Assembly: GCA_040954595.2 (NCBI GenBank) | Contig: CM082594.2 | Coordinates: forward strand, 5,394,001 to 5,458,000 | DNA length: 64,000 nucleotides | DNA from: Balanoglossus misakiensis | Lineage: Eukaryota; Hemichordata | Direction of reading: 5' to 3' | Translations under genes and position numbers: made by a program | Shown here: piece by piece, positions 60,072 through 64,000 of the stretch | Position numbering within the stretch: position 1 is the stretch's first letter | Layout of the letters: each line of letters opens with the position of its first letter | The notes under the pieces: model-generated | The model's database searches: none | The model's input: only the letters and a program-made list of their open reading frames with translations | What the model was told of the DNA's origin: nothing

Positions 60072-63000
60072 TTACAGCTCATCTCTGAGAGGCACTTCCT
60101 CTAAATCGGGACACAGCTCTGTAAAATAAACATATTTGACATTGTACTCATTCTAAACACTTCTTGGTTAAAAAAATCCTTCAAATACACAATGGACAAT
60201 ATTACAAAGAAGTATGCATGCTTTGACGTTTCACAGCGTTTCAGTTGAAGAATCTGACAGCCTGTTATTTGCAAGTAGCGGCAAACCTTTCAACCGAGTG
60301 TCATAAAAAATTAACAACAGGGGAGCAATTAAAAATTTATCAAAAGTGTAATATTTGCTGATGCTTTTGCAGGAAGCAGCGTAACTCTAACTTTGAATAT
60401 TAAAAAAAGCATGGGTTGTGAATGGAAATGTTGGAGTGGTTTTGGCTTGTGGATGAAATAAGAAACACTAAGTGAGGTGCAAATGAATCTGTTACTGTTT
60501 GTATGATTATCAAGAAGGTAAAAGTCACAGATTGATGCTCTGATCAAGAGGTCAGTATGCAAATTGGGAGGTCACCATGAAAATGAAGGGCCAACATGGA
60601 ATCTTTAGAACTGGCGAAGTGAATCAGCTCAACTGCCAATATTTGAAATTTCAAATTTCTGAAAACACACATACATCATATCATATGGAATATTGTGAAA
60701 GACAAAGTCTGAGTGGATGATCTTTTGCAAATAACATTCCAGCAATGATGACTTTAGCAAAAGCATTCTGAGGAAACACCATCACATTCAATTTTCGTTT
60801 TTTGCTAATGGCTCCATTAGAAAGAAACAAATGCAATTACAGAGGCAAAGGAAGTGGGACAATTCGATACACAAGGACTGCGCTCAATTCCTGAGAAGAC
60901 ATGGCTGAAACCTGGAACTATTTTTTTCTGATGTTAGACAAAAAATATTCAGCTCTTTGATATATTTTGCTTTGTGTTGTGTGCATTGATTTATGTCAAA
61001 TAATATAAGATTAAAAATCTTCACTGCAACTACAGATCACATTTATGCGAGCTGGTGAACAGCAAATAAAAATGGACGTATGGACGCAATAAACATGGCT
61101 GAGCTATGAATTCATTTTTATTTCTCTGCACGTCAGACAGCCCTGTGAGACGCACTCAAATGCACAATTTCTGTAAACTACTATGAGCGCAGGAATCAAA
61201 GCGCTTAGAGAGAAGAAAAAAAATGTGTCATTTGAGACAAGCAGAGCAGCTGCACGTCGCATCTTGAATAGTCGAGGCGGGAGGGTCGCAACATGAAAAA
61301 TTCATGCCCGCTGTTAGAAACGCTTGACTTCAGCGGAAATTGGTCAAGCAAAAATGATGACATGCACAACAGGAAATGATGACATCAAGCACGGGAAATT
61401 GACCATGAGAAACCGACGCAATCACTGCTCTGAGTGTTATGAAACACTTGCACCATAAAATAGGGTGGGAATATTTCCAGAACCATCAGGGATTCATATT
61501 CTGTCATCAATATATTTCCTGAAATAACATGTAGCTATTGTAAATCCCTGCTCATTTCTGCTTACCATTTAATGTGCGCCGGCTTCAACATTTATTTGAA
61601 ATAAAATTAAAATTTGCATCTACACCCATACCGCAGCACCATTTACAACTTTTAGATAATTATTAAGGTATAAAAATTACTATGGATAAACAGGACTTCA
61701 AAATGACAAATCCCATTCAATCACAAAAAATCACAGCATGATACGTGTGTAATGAATGGAGAGAGGATATTGAAACCCTACTTCATGTAAAACCACAATG
61801 TAAAGAAAGGTATTTCTATCACAAAGCGAACATTCTATTGCAGAATACAAAGACTGACTGCAAGCCATCAATCTGATGCCACAAGCCATTCTTCTATTCT
61901 CATGAACAGGAATAGGAATAACCAATCAGGTATGATATACTAGTACATGCACACCGATTGTGTCGGTTGAGGGCGCTCTCACTGTCAAAAAGCCATGATC
62001 CTGAGTGCTGAAGTGTCCTTTTGGATTATCTTCAGTTGCGTCTCACCTGTCAAGCCTATGCAATGTTTGATTTCTTTTACCTGCCAAATTTTGAGAAAAT
62101 CATCCAAAAGAATCACCAATGGTGGGCAATTCTACAATTTAGTTCCCATCTGCCATTACAGTACATTACTGTGCATGAATAATTGATTACTCTACGCCAG
62201 TGCGGTACTTCAAGCATTTACGAGTACAGAGCGAAGCGAAGACAGAATACATCTTCCACCCATCTACACTGTCGTAAATGGTAAAGCATGTAGACAGTAA
62301 TGGATCGGTGAACACGCTGAGGTAATTGATTTGACAAAATGTGAGTTGTCTGGAATGTACAGACGGTGAGCGAGAGTTGATGCGACTGTGTGCAAATGGA
62401 TGCATAAGGTGCAATGTGTGTTCTTAGTGATGGGGGAATTATCTCTGTTGTTCTGAACTGTGACACGAGAAACAAACTCACCCGCATGGTGTCCGCACAA
62501 TTTGTTGTGAACATTCTTGTGTTTGTTCATAAGTAAATGAAGGACTTCATCTTCATGATCATCGAGGATGCTCTCGCACTGTGAAAATTTAACAAATCAT
62601 AAAATCATCATAACCGTGATTCAAATGATGTTGAATAGATAATCAAAGCATGCCTTTTGGGTAGTACCTTACCCTGGGGTATGCATTGTTAGACACAAGG
62701 ACAGACACACAGGAATACTACTCACAGCGAATTTCAACATTTTGGAAGTTTCAGCATTGATGGAAATATTTGTAAGTTCTCTGGGTTCCGATTCCCCTTC
62801 TCTGCTGTTGAACCTGACGTATGTTTTTTTCTCGGTGGTCGGATCTTTGCTCTCGGCGTAGTCGTTCATCTTCTCACAGATGGTCTCCAAAAGTTCCATC
62901 AGGTGGGTTTCTGAAGTTGCATATGGAATCTGGGGAGATATTGGACAGTTTAAAAAACAAACAGTGTTATTGACATATGATAACATCAGGAATGACAAGT

Positions 63001-63717
63001 TTAAAGGTATGAAAAAAGAAATTTCTGATTTGAACATAGATGGCGCCATCTCCCAGTTTGGCTCCCAGTATAGTAAACAGCTGGCAGAAATAAAGAATCA
63101 GATGATCACAAAAGCCCTTTAAAACCGAATAAGTCAAACAACAATCAATCAGAAGTGTAATCAGTGACCTTAACTTATTAATGCATGCACAATTTCGCAC
63201 AAAGTTATTCAAGTTTAGTAATGTCGTGGAAAAGAGAAAAAAAAAATGCAATGATAAAGAAGTCCCACATTCCATACCTTGGTCTGTTTCTGGGTCCCAT
63301 CAGGCTGAACTCTGAACGACCCCACTTCAAGCATTTCCCTGGGATCTACTTGTTGAATTGCATACTCTAGCTCATCGACCAATGCCATACAAGCTATTGA
63401 TAATCAATAATATATGCATTAAATATAGCATTCTTACTGTAAAATAGATCAAATAAAAATACAATACAAAAAACTCGCCACAACTGTGATAAGATTAAGA
63501 AAATCAAATCAGTTTTAGTTTGTCCTTTTATTTGATCAGTATCAAATCAGCATACCGCATGACAATAGTACAACATGTACTGTACTTCCTGCAATTGTGT
63601 ACACAAAAAGATATTGAGTATACCTCCACAATACAGTTCTGGGTCCCTTCTGCCGACCACCGACTGGTAATACAGACAGGTAAGTACAATGACGACAAAA
63701 ACTCCTCCCCTGCGCAT
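60072..63717 (-). CDS. cnpy: Canopy-family ER protein (CNPY1/2-like, 5 exons, 185 aa)
   Basis: Minus-strand exons 63717-63624, 63393-63278, 62929-62726, 62578-62482 and 60118-60072 join in phases 1, 0, 0 and 1 to 186 codons. A signal peptide (MRRGGVFVVIVLTCLYY...) precedes the mature part. Six cysteines (about residues 30, 33, 88, 139, 166, 173) give the saposin-like canopy fold. Diagnostic stretches are CGACMALVDELEYAI, VGSFRVQPDG, IPYATSETHLMELLETICEKM, YVRFNSREGES and LKFACESILDDHEDE. There is one sequon, NIS, at 124-126. The 15-residue last exon ends LCPDLEEVPLRDEL, so the protein should be held in the ER by an RDEL variant of KDEL/HDEL. Length matches CNPY2 (about 182 aa). Canopy proteins act as ER cofactors for receptors and FGF signalling. 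CNPY1 versus CNPY2 orthology is not resolved. Confidence 0.95.
60119..62481 (-). other. cnpy: Canopy intron 4
   Basis: A 2.36-kb phase-1 intron (minus-strand donor G|GTGAGT at 62481; acceptor TTTTACAG ending 60119) isolating the tiny terminal exon. No gene inside; the minus-strand open frames at 62187-62530 are read-through of exon 4 and its shadows. A CTCF-like GAGGGCGCTC lies at 61969-61979. The other introns are short: 63394-63623, 62930-63277 and 62579-62725. Confidence 0.85.
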
Positions 63718-64000
63718 GATCTAGAGAAACAAATTGAGAAACGTACAAAAATCCTCGTAGACGTTTTACAGGAGCTATCAATTTCAGATCAGCTACCCGC
63801 ACAGATGGTTTTGTTTAGCAAAGAAGTGTGACGTGGACTTTACTGAGGACGGAAGTTCAAGAATCTCGCGATAATTTTAAAGTTTGGGACCTGACATTGA
63901 CAGATCTCATTGTGGAAGTTGATGGTTTGACGGAAACCAAAGATCCGCGAATGCAAAACACCGTTCTTACCGCTGCGAAAAGATGGGTTACCGTTCACAC
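63718..64000 (-). other. cnpy: Canopy 5' leader and upstream flank
   Basis: Upstream of the canopy ATG on the minus strand. TTTGTTTCTCTAG ends three bases before the ATG and could be a splice acceptor, so the leader may be spliced. The plus strand shows only short open frames. A divergent neighbour starting beyond 64000 cannot be excluded. Confidence 0.4.

Overview
The window is eukaryotic, about 40% GC, and gene-poor: four recognisable protein-coding genes with GT-AG introns, separated by long non-coding tracts and several satellite arrays. The animal is a bilaterian. It keeps Nedx (absent from vertebrates as far as I know) and an Engrailed homeodomain of deuterostome-like flavour, so my best guess is an invertebrate deuterostome such as a hemichordate. 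A spiralian is not excluded.

Layout: 1-5507 is the 3' part of the engrailed (en) intron. It ends in a perfect GAT triplet repeat only 20 nt from the splice acceptor. En exon 2 (homeodomain plus EH5) is 5508-5824; en exon 1 lies off the left edge. About 16.5 kb without a recognisable gene follows. Next is a complete three-exon, Q50-class homeobox gene of the Nedx/lms type (22327-31070, + strand). It has an EH1 repressor motif and an Engrailed-like tryptophan motif (EH2).

From 31.6 to 53.5 kb there is no firmly identifiable gene. This stretch holds a pre-miRNA-like hairpin (33260-33318), a cluster of four adjoining tandem-repeat families (39656-41640), a fold-back element with telomere-like repeats (42720-42912), a speculative secreted-peptide gene (44908-45450), a small MITE-like element (49083-49252) and a 102/112-bp satellite (51762-52590).

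At 53820-58236 (+) there is a complete three-exon SLC45-family proton/sugar-type transporter of 672 aa. Tail to tail with it, on the minus strand at 63717-60072, is a complete five-exon canopy (CNPY) gene: 185 aa, saposin-like, six cysteines, C-terminal RDEL.

The biological interest is the gene neighbourhood. En next to Nedx fits a remnant of the proposed ancestral 'Super-Hox' linkage. En with canopy mirrors human EN2-CNPY1, and in zebrafish canopy1 works in FGF signalling at the En-expressing midbrain-hindbrain boundary. En and Nedx share an EH2-type motif, a phase-1 intron at a glycine between EH2 and the homeodomain, and a homeodomain, which suggests an ancient tandem pair. No viral, toxin, CRISPR or rRNA/tRNA genes were supported.
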